A stretch of DNA of 58,572 nucleotides from an uncultured Lachnospiraceae bacterium (GCA_900317825.1 ONIH01000006.1:1-58572), one strand, 5' to 3'; positions 16,983-26,784 are shown, numbered from the stretch's first letter. Notes: generated by a model not told the origin, from the sequence alone. Program-made: numbers and translations.

Positions 16983-17893
16983 TGGATCTGAAGCAGAAGA
17001 AAAAAGAAGCTGATGAGATAATAGCGGGATTTCTGCCGGAAGAGTGCGGGTACAATAAGACTCTGCTCGAGGCGATGAACTATTCGGTCAGAGTCGGCGG
17101 CAAGCGGCTCCGCCCGATACTTTTATCGTCTTTTGCAAAAATGTACGGAGCTAAGAAAAGTGCATACGCACCGTTCATGGCTGCGCTTGAATTCATACAC
17201 ACCTATTCGCTGGTACACGATGACCTTCCGGCTATGGACGATGATATGCTCCGCCGCGGAAATCCTACGACTCACGCGAAGTACGGTGAGGCGATGGGAG
17301 TGCTCGCAGGAGACGGACTTTTAAGTGAAGCATTTAATATCATGTCACACAGGGTCACCTCAGCAATAGTCCTCGGCATGGCAGACGGACTCAGAGCCGC
17401 GCAGGCGATGGAGATCATCGCTGGTAAGGCTGGGATAAATGGAATGGTCGGAGGCCAGAGTCTCGATGTCGAAAGCGATAAGGACAAGCGCGACGTCACA
17501 GAAGACGAACTCGACTACATCTACGAGGACAAGACTTCGGCACTGCTCGAAGCTGCGATGATGGCAGGAGCTACACTAGGCGGAGCTGAGAGCTCTGACA
17601 TAGAGCTTATCAGAAAAGCCGGGAGTGCTCTTGGAAGAGCTTTCCAGATAAGAGACGATATCCTGGACATCACCGGAGATGAAAAGACTCTGGGTAAGTC
17701 TATCGGACAGGATGAAAAGAACGGGAAGAGCACCTACGCGTCGATCCACGGTATCGAGGAGAGCGAGAAGACTGTAAAGAGCCTGACAGATCAGGCGTGC
17801 GTATACATCCGTGAACTCACCGGAGTAAAAGACGAAGAGGAGAGAGAATCAGTGCTGGAACTTTTCGGCACACTGACAGAGAGAAACAGTTAA
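16982..17893 (+). CDS. ispA: Polyprenyl synthetase (farnesyl diphosphate synthase type)
   Basis: Condenses isopentenyl diphosphate with allylic diphosphates to make farnesyl diphosphate for undecaprenyl carrier and quinone-type lipids. Both aspartate-rich motifs are present: HDDLPAMDDD (first, about residues 79-88) and QIRDDILDITGD (second, about 221-232), along with GGKRLRPIL near residue 38. Length is 303 residues. The next gene, dxs, begins the MEP pathway that feeds this enzyme, and the two overlap by one base (TAATG). Confidence 0.94.
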   Translation: MDLKQKKKEADEIIAGFLPEECGYNKTLLEAMNYSVRVGGKRLRPILLSSFAKMYGAKKSAYAPFMAALEFIHTYSLVHDDLPAMDDDMLRRGNPTTHAKYGEAMGVLAGDGLLSEAFNIMSHRVTSAIVLGMADGLRAAQAMEIIAGKAGINGMVGGQSLDVESDKDKRDVTEDELDYIYEDKTSALLEAAMMAGATLGGAESSDIELIRKAGSALGRAFQIRDDILDITGDEKTLGKSIGQDEKNGKSTYASIHGIEESEKTVKSLTDQACVYIRELTGVKDEEERESVLELFGTLTERNS

Positions 17894-19788
17894 TGGTCTT
17901 AGAAAAAATAAATGAACCTGACGATATAAAAAAACTGTCAGAAGATGAGCTTCCTCTTTTAGCCAGGGAGCTGAGGCAGTTCATAGTAAAAAATGTCTCG
18001 GAGACCGGCGGACACTTAGCGAGTAACCTGGGCGACATCGAGCTTACGATCGCTCTTCACCGGGTGCTCTCTTTTCCCGAGGATAAGCTGATCTGGGATG
18101 TCGGACACCAGTCCTACGCACATAAGATACTGACCGGAAGACGCGCGCAGTTTAATACTCTGCGCCAGAAGGGTGGTATCACTGGATTTTCGAATCCAAA
18201 GGAAAGTGACTGCGACGCCTTCATCTCAGGTCACAGCTCGACTTCCATCTCTACTGCTCTGGGCTTTGCGAAGGCGAGAGAGCTGACAGGCGACAGGGAG
18301 AATATAGTCGCTGTGATCGGCGACGGAGCCATGACAGGCGGACTCGCATATGAGGCACTGAATAATGCCTCCACACTTAGGTCAAATCTGACCATCATCC
18401 TGAACGACAACCAGATGTCCATTTCTCCGAACGTCGGAGGCATGAGCGAGCATCTGGCAAAGCTTAGGACGAGCGAACAGTACACTGGACTGAAGTCTGA
18501 CATGGAAGAGTCTCTCCGGAGAGTGCCGGGCGGCGAGAATGTCATACACTTTCTGCGTCATGCGAAGAATGGCATAAAGCAGCTCCTGGTTCCGGGCATG
18601 ATCTTTGAGAACCTGGGAGTTATGTATTTAGGACCGGTTGACGGCCATGACATCGAGGCGATGACCAGGATCATCGGACGTGCGCTCAAATACAGAGGAC
18701 CAGTCCTTATCCATGTGATCACGAAGAAGGGCAAGGGCTATCGCCCTGCTGAGAAGAATCCGTCACTTTTTCACGGAGTGGGTCCCTTTGACATAAAGAC
18801 CGGAAGGCAGAAGAACTTAAACGAGTACCCGACCTACACTGAGGTGTTTTCCAAGGCGCTAGTACGCAACGCTGAACAGAATGACCGGGTCGTGGCTGTG
18901 ACTGCGGCCATGGCGCTGGGCTGTGGACTCAAAGAATTCAAGAAGCTGTTCCCGGACAGATTTTTTGATGTGGGGATAGCAGAGGCACACGCAGTGACTT
19001 TCTCGTCGGCGCTCGCTGAAGGCGGGATGGTGCCTGTATTCTCCGTGTATTCGTCATTCCTCCAGAGAGGATTCGATGAGCTGATACACGATGTCGCGAT
19101 CGAGGGAAGCCACGTGGTCTTCGCTGTCGACAGAGCGGGGATAGTCGGAAGAGATGGCATCACTCACCAGGGGATCTTTGACATATCGTATCTCTCGATG
19201 ATCCCGGGCATGACAGTCATGGCGCCGAAGGATGCGCAGGAACTCTCCGATATGCTCGACTTCGCCATCGAAAAAATGACCTCACCGGTAGCCATCCGCT
19301 ACCCGAGAGGTGAGGCGTACTTCTGCGAACCTGAGCGGCGGACACCTATAGAGTACGGTAAGTGTGAGGCCTTAAGCGAACCGAAGGACGCTAAGGTAAT
19401 GCTCTTCGCACTTGGCAGCATGGTCGGGTGCGCCATCGATGCAGCAGTTATACTTAAAAGAACTGAAGTATCTGCGAGCGTTGTGAACGCCAGATTTGCC
19501 TCTCCGATAGATAAAGACTTTTTAACTAATGCGGCAGAAAAGTACGACCTGATCGTATCTCTCGAGGAAAATGTGCGCTCCGGAGGATTCGGAGAACACG
19601 TGCTTTCGATACTTTCGGATGCTGGCTACAAAGGGAAATTCATAAATATATCCATCCCGGACGAATTCGTTCCGCAGGGAAGTGTCGAAGAACTCTGCTG
19701 CGATGTCGGGATAGATGCTGACTCGGTCGCATCGCGCATCGAGGAAGCGCTCGGAGTAAAGGAGGACACAGATGAAAAAAAGGCTTGA
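17893..19788 (+). CDS. dxs: 1-deoxy-D-xylulose-5-phosphate synthase
   Basis: Thiamine diphosphate enzyme joining pyruvate and glyceraldehyde 3-phosphate, the first step of the MEP isoprenoid pathway. The ThDP motif GDGAMTGGLAYEA starts near residue 143; other hallmarks are GHQSYAHKILTGR, FSNPKESDCDAF, DRAGIVGRDGITHQG and a C-terminal transketolase domain. At 631 residues it has the usual length. It overlaps ispA by one base and tlyA by 17 nt. Confidence 0.97.
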   Translation: MVLEKINEPDDIKKLSEDELPLLARELRQFIVKNVSETGGHLASNLGDIELTIALHRVLSFPEDKLIWDVGHQSYAHKILTGRRAQFNTLRQKGGITGFSNPKESDCDAFISGHSSTSISTALGFAKARELTGDRENIVAVIGDGAMTGGLAYEALNNASTLRSNLTIILNDNQMSISPNVGGMSEHLAKLRTSEQYTGLKSDMEESLRRVPGGENVIHFLRHAKNGIKQLLVPGMIFENLGVMYLGPVDGHDIEAMTRIIGRALKYRGPVLIHVITKKGKGYRPAEKNPSLFHGVGPFDIKTGRQKNLNEYPTYTEVFSKALVRNAEQNDRVVAVTAAMALGCGLKEFKKLFPDRFFDVGIAEAHAVTFSSALAEGGMVPVFSVYSSFLQRGFDELIHDVAIEGSHVVFAVDRAGIVGRDGITHQGIFDISYLSMIPGMTVMAPKDAQELSDMLDFAIEKMTSPVAIRYPRGEAYFCEPERRTPIEYGKCEALSEPKDAKVMLFALGSMVGCAIDAAVILKRTEVSASVVNARFASPIDKDFLTNAAEKYDLIVSLEENVRSGGFGEHVLSILSDAGYKGKFINISIPDEFVPQGSVEELCCDVGIDADSVASRIEEALGVKEDTDEKKA

Positions 19789-20572
19789 CGTTCTCCTCGT
19801 AGAAAAAGGATTAGCCCCTTCGCGCGAGAAGGCAAAGGCGTATATCATGGAGGGAAAAGTCTTCGTCGAAAACCAGCGCGAAGACAAACCCGGCACGAAT
19901 TTCGATGAGAATTCTAAAATAGAACTTCATGGAAAAAAGCTAGCCTATGTGAGCCGAGGCGGACTGAAGCTTGAGAAGGCACTAAAGACTTTTCCTGTAA
20001 AACTCGACGGAGCAGTCTGCATGGATATCGGCGCATCGACCGGAGGCTTTACCGACTGCATGCTGCAGAACGGCGCGTCGAAAGTATTCAGCGTGGACGT
20101 GGGCTACGGACAGTTCGACTGGTCATTGCGCCAGGATCCGAGAGTAGTCCTGATGGAAAAGACAAACGTCAGATACCTGAAGCCTGAAGATATTGGAGAA
20201 CAGTTAGACTTCGCGTCGTGCGATGTATCATTTATTTCGCTGTCAAAAATCCTGCCGGCCATTTTTCCAATACTCACAGATGACGGAACTATGGTGTGTC
20301 TTATCAAGCCGCAGTTCGAAGCCGGCAGAGAAAATGTCGGTAAGCGTGGAGTCGTGAAAAATCCGAAGGTACACAGGGACGTTATAGCGGAAGTATTCGG
20401 GTTTACGGAGGCACTCGGATTTGCGGTGAAGGGGCTTACTTTTTCACCGATCAAGGGACCGAACGGGAACATCGAGTACCTGATGTACATAGAAAAAAAT
20501 GGCGGAGAGTCGGACGCGATAGATATAGCAGCGGTGGTAGCCGAGGCGCATGAGGCACTTGACAGGCGATGA
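19772..20572 (+). CDS. tlyA: TlyA-family rRNA 2'-O-methyltransferase (hemolysin-like)
   Basis: Predicted SAM-dependent 2'-O-methyltransferase of rRNA; the family was first named for hemolysin activity. An N-terminal S4 RNA-binding domain (LDVLLVEKGLAPSREKAKA) is followed by an FtsJ-like Rossmann domain with the SAM motif DIGASTGGFTDCML. The catalytic K-D-K-E pattern cannot be fully verified by eye, but K77-like and D residues are in place. Length is 266 residues. It overlaps both dxs and nadK, which fits the standard clostridial order. Confidence 0.92.
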   Translation: MKKRLDVLLVEKGLAPSREKAKAYIMEGKVFVENQREDKPGTNFDENSKIELHGKKLAYVSRGGLKLEKALKTFPVKLDGAVCMDIGASTGGFTDCMLQNGASKVFSVDVGYGQFDWSLRQDPRVVLMEKTNVRYLKPEDIGEQLDFASCDVSFISLSKILPAIFPILTDDGTMVCLIKPQFEAGRENVGKRGVVKNPKVHRDVIAEVFGFTEALGFAVKGLTFSPIKGPNGNIEYLMYIEKNGGESDAIDIAAVVAEAHEALDRR

Positions 20573-21417
20573 AAAATTTTTTTATACTGACAAAAGATGA
20601 CTCGGACAAAAGCAAAGGCTTCATCAACGAGATCATAGATTATATAAAGGAAAACGGCGGAGATGCCAGGGCACATATCCTGAACAGACAGAGGTCGTCT
20701 GAACCGCTCGAGGTGCCGGAGAAGACGGAGTGCATTCTGACGGTTGGCGGTGACGGTACGATGATCAGGGCCGCGATGAGAACTATCAGATCGAACCTGC
20801 CGATACTAGGGATAAATAAAGGTCATCTCGGTTATCTCTGTGATCTCGATGAGTCGAATTACAGGAAAGCGCTGAAGAGACTTTTTGCGGATGACTATGA
20901 GATCGAGGAGAGGATGCTGCTGTCGGGCAGGGTCATTTCGGCAGATGGAATTCCGGAGAGTGGATTTAACCACGCGTTAAATGACATCGTGCTGACCTCG
21001 AGAAACGGTCTTCAGGTCGTGCACATAGATATAAATGTAAACGGCGAGCTGCTCTCGTCGTTCAACGGCGACGGAGTGATCTTCGCGACTCCGACCGGAT
21101 CGACTGCCTATAATCTGTCGGCCGGCGGTCCGATCGTGGATCCGAAGACGAAGCTTATCCTGATGAGCCCGCTCAACGCTCACGTGGTCGGACAGCGCAG
21201 CATCGTCCTTGACTCGTCAGCAGAAGTCCGTGCGACAGTGACCCGCCGCAACCAGGAAGAGCTCTCAGCCGCAGTCGCTTTCGACGGCAGCACCGCCATC
21301 GAACTCTACGACGGCGAGAGCATCGAGGTAGTCCGTTCCGACGAGACCGTCCGCTTCATAAAGCTCTCCCAGATCAATTTTCTGGACCGCATTAGAGAAA
21401 AATTACAGGCCGATTAG
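20569..21417 (+). CDS. nadK: NAD kinase
   Basis: Phosphorylates NAD to NADP using ATP or polyphosphate. The GGDGTM motif (near residue 59) and the ATPTGSTAYNLSAGGPIVDP motif characteristic of the ATP-NAD kinase family are both present. Length is 282 residues. It overlaps tlyA by 4 nt and is followed 10 nt later by argR. Confidence 0.95.
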   Translation: MKNFFILTKDDSDKSKGFINEIIDYIKENGGDARAHILNRQRSSEPLEVPEKTECILTVGGDGTMIRAAMRTIRSNLPILGINKGHLGYLCDLDESNYRKALKRLFADDYEIEERMLLSGRVISADGIPESGFNHALNDIVLTSRNGLQVVHIDINVNGELLSSFNGDGVIFATPTGSTAYNLSAGGPIVDPKTKLILMSPLNAHVVGQRSIVLDSSAEVRATVTRRNQEELSAAVAFDGSTAIELYDGESIEVVRSDETVRFIKLSQINFLDRIREKLQAD

Positions 21418-21427
21418 GAGGTGTTTT

Positions 21428-21880
21428 TTGAAGAATAAGAGGCAGAAAAAGATACTGGAACTGATAGTGCGCTACGAGATCGGAACGCAGGAAGAACTGA
21501 TGGAGAAGCTCCGTGAATCCGGCTTTGACGTCACGCAGGCGACAGTCTCAAGAGACATCCGCGAGATGAAACTGACAAAGGTCGAGACTCACGGCAAGCT
21601 CCATTACGTCGCCTTCCGCGAGACCGACGAGGACATGAAAGAAAAATACGAGCGCGTATTCCGCGAAGGCTTTATCTCTATGGATAACGCGCAGAACATC
21701 CTCGTGATAAAGACAGTCTCCGGCATGGCGATGGCAGTTGCAGCGGCACTTGATTCAATGGAATTCAACGAGATAGTCGGCTCGATAGCAGGCGACGACA
21801 CGATCATGTGCGCGATACGAAGCCTCGATGACACGATAAATCTGATGGGAAAACTGAGAAATATACTCGACAGGGGGTAA
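21428..21880 (+). CDS. argR: Arginine repressor ArgR
   Basis: Hexameric arginine-responsive regulator. An N-terminal winged helix-turn-helix (QKKILELIVRYEIGTQEELM, then VTQATVSRDIREMKLTK) is followed by the C-terminal oligomerisation and arginine-binding domain with the GSIAGDDTIMCAIRS motif. The start is TTG at 21428 after a GGAGGTG ribosome site. Length is 150 residues. The argR-recN arrangement is conserved across Firmicutes, so it need not imply an arginine gene cluster nearby; none is seen. Confidence 0.95.
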   Translation: MKNKRQKKILELIVRYEIGTQEELMEKLRESGFDVTQATVSRDIREMKLTKVETHGKLHYVAFRETDEDMKEKYERVFREGFISMDNAQNILVIKTVSGMAMAVAAALDSMEFNEIVGSIAGDDTIMCAIRSLDDTINLMGKLRNILDRG

Positions 21881-21882
21881 AT

Positions 21883-23535
21883 ATGCTAGACAGTTTAAGG
21901 GTAGAAAATCTCGCTCTGATAGAAAAAGAGGAGATAGAGTTTACAGAGGGACTCAACGTGCTGACCGGAGAGACCGGAGCCGGAAAGTCTATAATTCTTG
22001 GCGCCCTGAGCCTCGCGCTCGGAGGAAAAGCCGATAAGGGAATGGTCCGCGACACAGGAAAAGATGCCTATGTCGAGGCCGTTTTTTCACTTGACGAAAA
22101 TGAGGAGCAGCGCCTCCGTGAAGCGGACTTTGAAGCGGAAGACGGACAGCTCATTTTTTCAAGGAAGATAAAAGAGGGGAAGAGCCAGGCGAGGCTCAAT
22201 GGTGAGACGGTTCCGGCAGCGAGACTTAAGAAAGCCGGCGAGCTGCTCCTGGACATCTACGGGCAGAACGAGCACCAGTCACTTTCAGATCCGAAAAAAC
22301 ATCTGCGTCTTTTGGACGAATTCGTAAAAAAAGATTTAAACCCGGTACTCGACAAACTTGCGCCGGTCTACAGGGAATACACTTCGATAAAGAAAAAAAT
22401 AGATGAGGCCGACATAGACGAGGCTCAGCAGAAGCGGGACATCTCGTACTACACGCATGTGTCTGAGGAGATAGACGAAGCGGCATTAAAGCCGGGTGAG
22501 GATGACCAACTCGAGTCCTCTTATAAAAAAATGTCCGGCTCAGAAAAAGTCGCGAAGAACCTGTCGGAAGTGCAGAACCTGCTTTTCGAGGGAGAGGATG
22601 TGCTCTCGCGGATTGGTGAGTCTCAGAGAAGCCTGGCTTCGATCTCTGACTACGATGAGTCAGTCGAAAATCTCGGAAAGACTCTCGGAGATGCCTATGA
22701 CATTCTCGAGAGTTTTTCACATGAGCTGGTGCAGACAGCGGAGAACCTGACATTTGATCCGGCAGAGTTTGATGAAGTGACAAGGCGCCTTGACCTGATC
22801 AATGACCTGAAGCAGAAATACGGCCGCACTATTGAAGAAATAGAACAGACAAAGCAGGAGGCCGATGAAAAGCTAGAGCAGTTAAATGACCATGAGAACT
22901 ACGTAGCAGGCCTTAAAAAACAGCTCGCAGATACTGAAAAAGTCTTGAACCAGTTGTGTGAAAAAGCTGAAGCTGTGCGGAAAAACGGCGCTTCTGTTCT
23001 TGCAGAAAAGGTAAAAGAATCGTTAAAAAATCTGAACTTCCTGAAAGCAGATTTTGAGGTCGGGATTACACGGACTTCATTTTCTGCTCGGGGTTTCAAT
23101 GACGGACAGTTCCTTATATCTACAAATCCAGGCGAGCCATTAAAGCCTCTGTCACAGGTGGCATCCGGTGGTGAGATGAGCAGGATAATGCTCGCGTTAA
23201 AGACAGTCCTCGCATCTGCCGACGATATAAAGACGATGATCTTCGATGAGATCGACACCGGGATCAGCGGGCGGACTGCATCGGCAGTCGCCAGAGAATT
23301 AAAGAAAGTCTCAGTCGGAAGACAGGTGATCCTGATCACTCATCTGCCACAGATCGCAGCTCTTTCAGACCGCCACTTCCTGATCGAGAAATCTGCGACG
23401 AATGATTCGACTGTTTCGCAGATCCGTCCGCTGAACGAGGACGAGATCATCGAAGAACTCGCGAGGATGCTGGGCGGTGATGTAGTCACAGACGCTGTTC
23501 GTGAAACAGCCAGACAACTCCGTGAAAGTAAGTGA
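21883..23535 (+). CDS. recN: DNA repair protein RecN
   Basis: SMC-like ATPase acting early at DNA double-strand breaks. The Walker A motif GETGAGKS is at about residues 29-36; the signature ASGGEMSRIMLALK and Walker B MIFDEIDTGISG are near the C-terminus, separated by coiled coils. Length is 550 residues. It is the last gene of the asp23-to-recN operon. Confidence 0.96.
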   Translation: MLDSLRVENLALIEKEEIEFTEGLNVLTGETGAGKSIILGALSLALGGKADKGMVRDTGKDAYVEAVFSLDENEEQRLREADFEAEDGQLIFSRKIKEGKSQARLNGETVPAARLKKAGELLLDIYGQNEHQSLSDPKKHLRLLDEFVKKDLNPVLDKLAPVYREYTSIKKKIDEADIDEAQQKRDISYYTHVSEEIDEAALKPGEDDQLESSYKKMSGSEKVAKNLSEVQNLLFEGEDVLSRIGESQRSLASISDYDESVENLGKTLGDAYDILESFSHELVQTAENLTFDPAEFDEVTRRLDLINDLKQKYGRTIEEIEQTKQEADEKLEQLNDHENYVAGLKKQLADTEKVLNQLCEKAEAVRKNGASVLAEKVKESLKNLNFLKADFEVGITRTSFSARGFNDGQFLISTNPGEPLKPLSQVASGGEMSRIMLALKTVLASADDIKTMIFDEIDTGISGRTASAVARELKKVSVGRQVILITHLPQIAALSDRHFLIEKSATNDSTVSQIRPLNEDEIIEELARMLGGDVVTDAVRETARQLRESK

Positions 23536-23642
23536 TAATTACACTGTCACTTACACAATATTTTACTGTTTTGCAACAACCAGGATAATGCGACATCCAG
23601 GTATGCGCGCTACAATACAAGCATAACAGGAGGATAATGGTC

Positions 23643-25136
23643 ATGTTAGATAAGTATATTAAGGAACTGGTAAATTACGGAATAAACTCAGGGCTTACCC
23701 CGGAGTGCGAGCGTATCTACAGCACAAATCAGCTGCTCAAAGAAATGCACGAGGACAGCTACGATGACACAGTGGAAGTGACAGACGAACCGCTTGAGGA
23801 TATCCTGAACGGACTTCTGGATGAAGCAGTAAAGCGCGGACTGATCGATGACACTATCACCGAGAGAGACCTGTTCGATACAGCACTTATGAACTGTCTT
23901 ACACCGAGACCGGCGGAAGTACAGAGAGTATTCTGGGACAAGTATAAGCAGTCACCAAAGGAAGCCACAGACTGGTTCTATGATTTTTCACAGAAGACGA
24001 ATTACATCAGAACATACAGGGTAAAGAAGGATCTCAGATGGAAGACAAAAACACCATACGGAGACTTAGATATCACGATAAATCTCTCAAAGCCGGAGAA
24101 GGATCCGAAGGCAATCGCCGCAGCCAGAAACGCAAAGCAGTCATCTTATCCTAAGTGCCAGCTTTGCATCGAGAATGAGGGATACGCCGGAAGACTGAAC
24201 CATCCTGCAAGAGAAAATCACAGGATCATCCCGATCACGGTAAACGGCACCAGATGGGGCTTTCAGTATTCACCGTATGTGTACTTCAACGAGCACTGCA
24301 TCGTATTTAACGGAGAGCATACCCCGATGAAGATCGACAGGGCTGCATTCACGAAGCTCTTTGACTTCATCGGACAGTTCCCGCATTACTTTCTGGGTTC
24401 AAATGCCGACCTTCCGATAGTCGGAGGATCGATCCTGACACATGATCATTTCCAGGGCGGACACTACACTTTTGCAATGGAAAAAGCAGAGTTCACCGAT
24501 AAGTTCACGATCCCGGGATACGAGAATGTGACGAGCGGAATCATCAACTGGCCGCTTTCAGTCATCAGACTTCAGGGCAAAGACCGTGAGAGAGTCATCG
24601 ACCTCGCAGATCACATCCTGAAAAAATGGCGTGCCTACACAGATGAGAGCGCATTTATTTTCGCAGAGACAGACGGCCAGCTGCATAATACGATAACACC
24701 GATCGCCAGAAAGCACGGCGACGTCTATGAACTCGATCTTGCCCTCCGCAATAACATCACGACCAAAGAGCATCCGCTCGGAGTCTTCCATCCGCACGAA
24801 AAACTCCACCACATAAAGAAAGAGAACATCGGCCTGATCGAAGTCATGGGACTGGCAGTTCTCCCATCCCGTCTGAAAAAAGAAATCTTCGAAGACCTTG
24901 CCGACGCCCTGGTCAACGGCAAAGACATCCGCTCAAACGAAGAGCTCGCAAAGCACGCCGACTGGGTCGACGAATTTACCCCGAAATATCCGGATGGATT
25001 TACCAGGGAAAACATAACTGGAATACTGCAGGAAGAGGTTGGACAAGTATTTAAAGAAGTCTTAGAAGATGCCGGCGTATTTAAATTAACTCCAGAGGGC
25101 CATGAAGCCTTCATGAGATTCATTAAGACGCTGTAA
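23643..25136 (+). CDS. galT: UDP-glucose--hexose-1-phosphate uridylyltransferase (class II)
   Basis: Leloir pathway enzyme exchanging UMP between UDP-glucose and galactose 1-phosphate. This is the longer Firmicutes type, 497 residues from this start. The active-site motif HDHFQGG is clear near residue 264, and KCQLCIENEGYAGRLNHPARENHR precedes it, consistent with the class II family. Two ATGs lie close together (23637 and 23643); the second is better spaced from the AGGAGG ribosome site. No galK or galE is adjacent. The stop codon lies inside the long palindrome at 25130-25215. Confidence 0.95.
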   Translation: MLDKYIKELVNYGINSGLTPECERIYSTNQLLKEMHEDSYDDTVEVTDEPLEDILNGLLDEAVKRGLIDDTITERDLFDTALMNCLTPRPAEVQRVFWDKYKQSPKEATDWFYDFSQKTNYIRTYRVKKDLRWKTKTPYGDLDITINLSKPEKDPKAIAAARNAKQSSYPKCQLCIENEGYAGRLNHPARENHRIIPITVNGTRWGFQYSPYVYFNEHCIVFNGEHTPMKIDRAAFTKLFDFIGQFPHYFLGSNADLPIVGGSILTHDHFQGGHYTFAMEKAEFTDKFTIPGYENVTSGIINWPLSVIRLQGKDRERVIDLADHILKKWRAYTDESAFIFAETDGQLHNTITPIARKHGDVYELDLALRNNITTKEHPLGVFHPHEKLHHIKKENIGLIEVMGLAVLPSRLKKEIFEDLADALVNGKDIRSNEELAKHADWVDEFTPKYPDGFTRENITGILQEEVGQVFKEVLEDAGVFKLTPEGHEAFMRFIKTL

Positions 25137-25215
25137 TTTATTTACTTGCAGCAAGACAGGTAGCGGGCGTTTCCGGGCTAGACGTTTCCGGACACCTGTA
25201 TAAATAAATTACAGC
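25130..25215. terminator. Palindrome between convergent genes, likely bidirectional terminator
   Basis: A perfect 15-bp inverted repeat pairs 25130-25144 with 25201-25215 and contains the stop codons of both galT (25134-25136) and the crp-type gene (25209-25211). Inside are a small hairpin (25145-25155), a further stem ACAGGT (25156-25161)/ACCTGT (25194-25199), and a 9-bp direct repeat CGTTTCCGG (25168-25176 and 25183-25191). There is no classical T-run beyond the AT-rich arms. Confidence 0.6.
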
Positions 25216-25871
25216 AGTTCAAATTCATTCTTATGATACTTTATGAGCCCGTCCTTCTGCATCCGCGACAGCTCGGCGCTCATCGCCGACCTCTCGACGG
25301 ACAGATAGTCGGCGAGCTGCTGCCGGTCAAACGGAATAGTAAAGTGACTCGAATTTTTCTGCTGTGCGATATCAGACAGATACGACAGCAGCTTCTCGCG
25401 GGTCGTGCGCTTCGACATGTGACTTATCTTTCGGTTCATGTAACGGTTCCGGCGGGTCGCTATAGTGTAGAGATTCTGGATCAGCTGATTGTGAAACGAG
25501 CAGGCGCGCTGACATTCGGTCAGGATGCTGTGCATATTCATAAAAAGGATCCGGCAGTCGGAAAGCGCGATAACATCATTCGGGATCGGCTCAGCATCGG
25601 CGGAAGCGTAGGCCTCTCCGACGATCTCACCGGGATCTATCAGACTGATGATCGCGGTATTACCCCAATAATCAACAGACTCGACCTGGAGCTGACCTTC
25701 CATCAGCACACCGATCGAGTCTATTTTTTCGCCGGCGGAAAAGACGATATCGTCTTTCGGAAAACTGCGGATCTGACCGCGTACACAGTCCATCAGGGAC
25801 TCGATCTCATCACCGGTTATATTATTAAAAATGCGGGCCTTTTTCAGCTCGCTTAAGTCTTTTTCTTCCAT
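25209..25871 (-). CDS. Crp/Fnr family transcriptional regulator
   Basis: DNA-binding regulator with an N-terminal cyclic-nucleotide-binding-type jelly roll (about residues 10-120; GQIRSFPKDDIVFSAGE and IGVLMEGQLQVES) and a C-terminal winged helix-turn-helix (FDRQQLADYLSVERSAMSAELSRMQ). There is no Fnr-like cysteine cluster at the N-terminus. The start at 25871 (MEEKDLSELK) follows a GAGGAAAA ribosome site; a longer in-frame reading would run into the upstream gene. Length is 220 residues. It lies 10 nt after the DUF5685-type gene, so the pair is probably one operon. The effector and targets are unknown. Confidence 0.88.
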   Translation of the reverse strand: MEEKDLSELKKARIFNNITGDEIESLMDCVRGQIRSFPKDDIVFSAGEKIDSIGVLMEGQLQVESVDYWGNTAIISLIDPGEIVGEAYASADAEPIPNDVIALSDCRILFMNMHSILTECQRACSFHNQLIQNLYTIATRRNRYMNRKISHMSKRTTREKLLSYLSDIAQQKNSSHFTIPFDRQQLADYLSVERSAMSAELSRMQKDGLIKYHKNEFELL

Positions 25872-25881
25872 TCGATTTTCC

Positions 25882-26739
25882 TCACATGAAAAACTGTCTC
25901 GCAAATCCCTGCTGCTTTTCCTGCTTCTGAGCAGTCGTCTCGTAGATCTGCCAGACGCCTGAAGCCAGGACATTCCTGATGATCGAAGCGTCATGCTGTA
26001 TCGGGAGACGCTCGAAGGATTTGAACGACTCGTTTATCAGGCTCTTCAGAGTGACGCGGACACAGGTGCTGTAGCCCTCAGGGTCACGCTCTTCTTTCAG
26101 GATCAGAGGATTGTAATTCCCATTTTTTTTATCCTTAGAGAGGTTCACATGTGAACGCATCAGATAGGTGAATTTCCCGAGGTAAAATCCGGTGTCGTAG
26201 AGGTCCTTCTGGAATTCATCTTCGCGCATCACAAAAGCCTGTCCAAGAGCTTCACCGAGTGCACCGGCGGCGAACTGTTCGTTCTCTTCGTTCCGGCGCT
26301 CCAGATCGAGCACCTGGTTTACAGCTTTTTTGCAGGCGGAAGCCTGTCTCGGGTATTTTTTTGAGAGGGACTTCACGGTGTCGTGGAGAGCATTCAGGTA
26401 TTTTTTTTCATGAGAAGACTTCAAGTGCATTCCGCATAAAAGCGAGGAATAGCAGAGCAGGATATTCATCTCGGCAGCGTAGACCGCCGTCTCATCCGAA
26501 AAAGTCGAATGCTTCACAAATGGATGTACCGGACAGTTTAAAAGCTGCTCCTCAGGCTCGTCTTCGTAGAGCCCGGAGAGCAGAATGTATAAAAAAGTCA
26601 TATCATAGCTCAGAAGAGCCTGACCCCGGATACCGGCGACGTCCTTTAATGCCCGGCAGAGCCCGCAGCGATATGCCTTGTATCTTCGATTTTCTTCTTC
26701 AGACATGCTCTGTCTGTCTGCAATTATAAGGCCTGACAT
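25882..26739 (-). CDS. DUF5685-type protein
   Basis: A cytoplasmic protein of unknown function. The N-terminus carries the pattern YKAYRCGLCRAL, typical of the DUF5685 group, and later cysteines (LLNCPVHPF) and histidines suggest a bound metal. The start at 26739 (MSGLIIADRQ) is chosen over a longer reading from 26859 because it has a CGGAG ribosome site at good spacing and matches the family N-terminus. Length is 285 residues and mostly helical. It is expressed with a Crp/Fnr-type regulator and is divergent from pyrB. Confidence 0.65.
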   Translation of the reverse strand: MSGLIIADRQSMSEEENRRYKAYRCGLCRALKDVAGIRGQALLSYDMTFLYILLSGLYEDEPEEQLLNCPVHPFVKHSTFSDETAVYAAEMNILLCYSSLLCGMHLKSSHEKKYLNALHDTVKSLSKKYPRQASACKKAVNQVLDLERRNEENEQFAAGALGEALGQAFVMREDEFQKDLYDTGFYLGKFTYLMRSHVNLSKDKKNGNYNPLILKEERDPEGYSTCVRVTLKSLINESFKSFERLPIQHDASIIRNVLASGVWQIYETTAQKQEKQQGFARQFFM

Positions 26740-26784
26740 AACAATAGCTCCGAATAACTGAAAAATATAGTAACGCCACTCTTT

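Noticed and set aside
25233-25856. 207-codon ORF opposite the crp-type gene
   Set aside because: It is an antisense shadow of a clear Crp/Fnr coding sequence; its own translation shows no family features.
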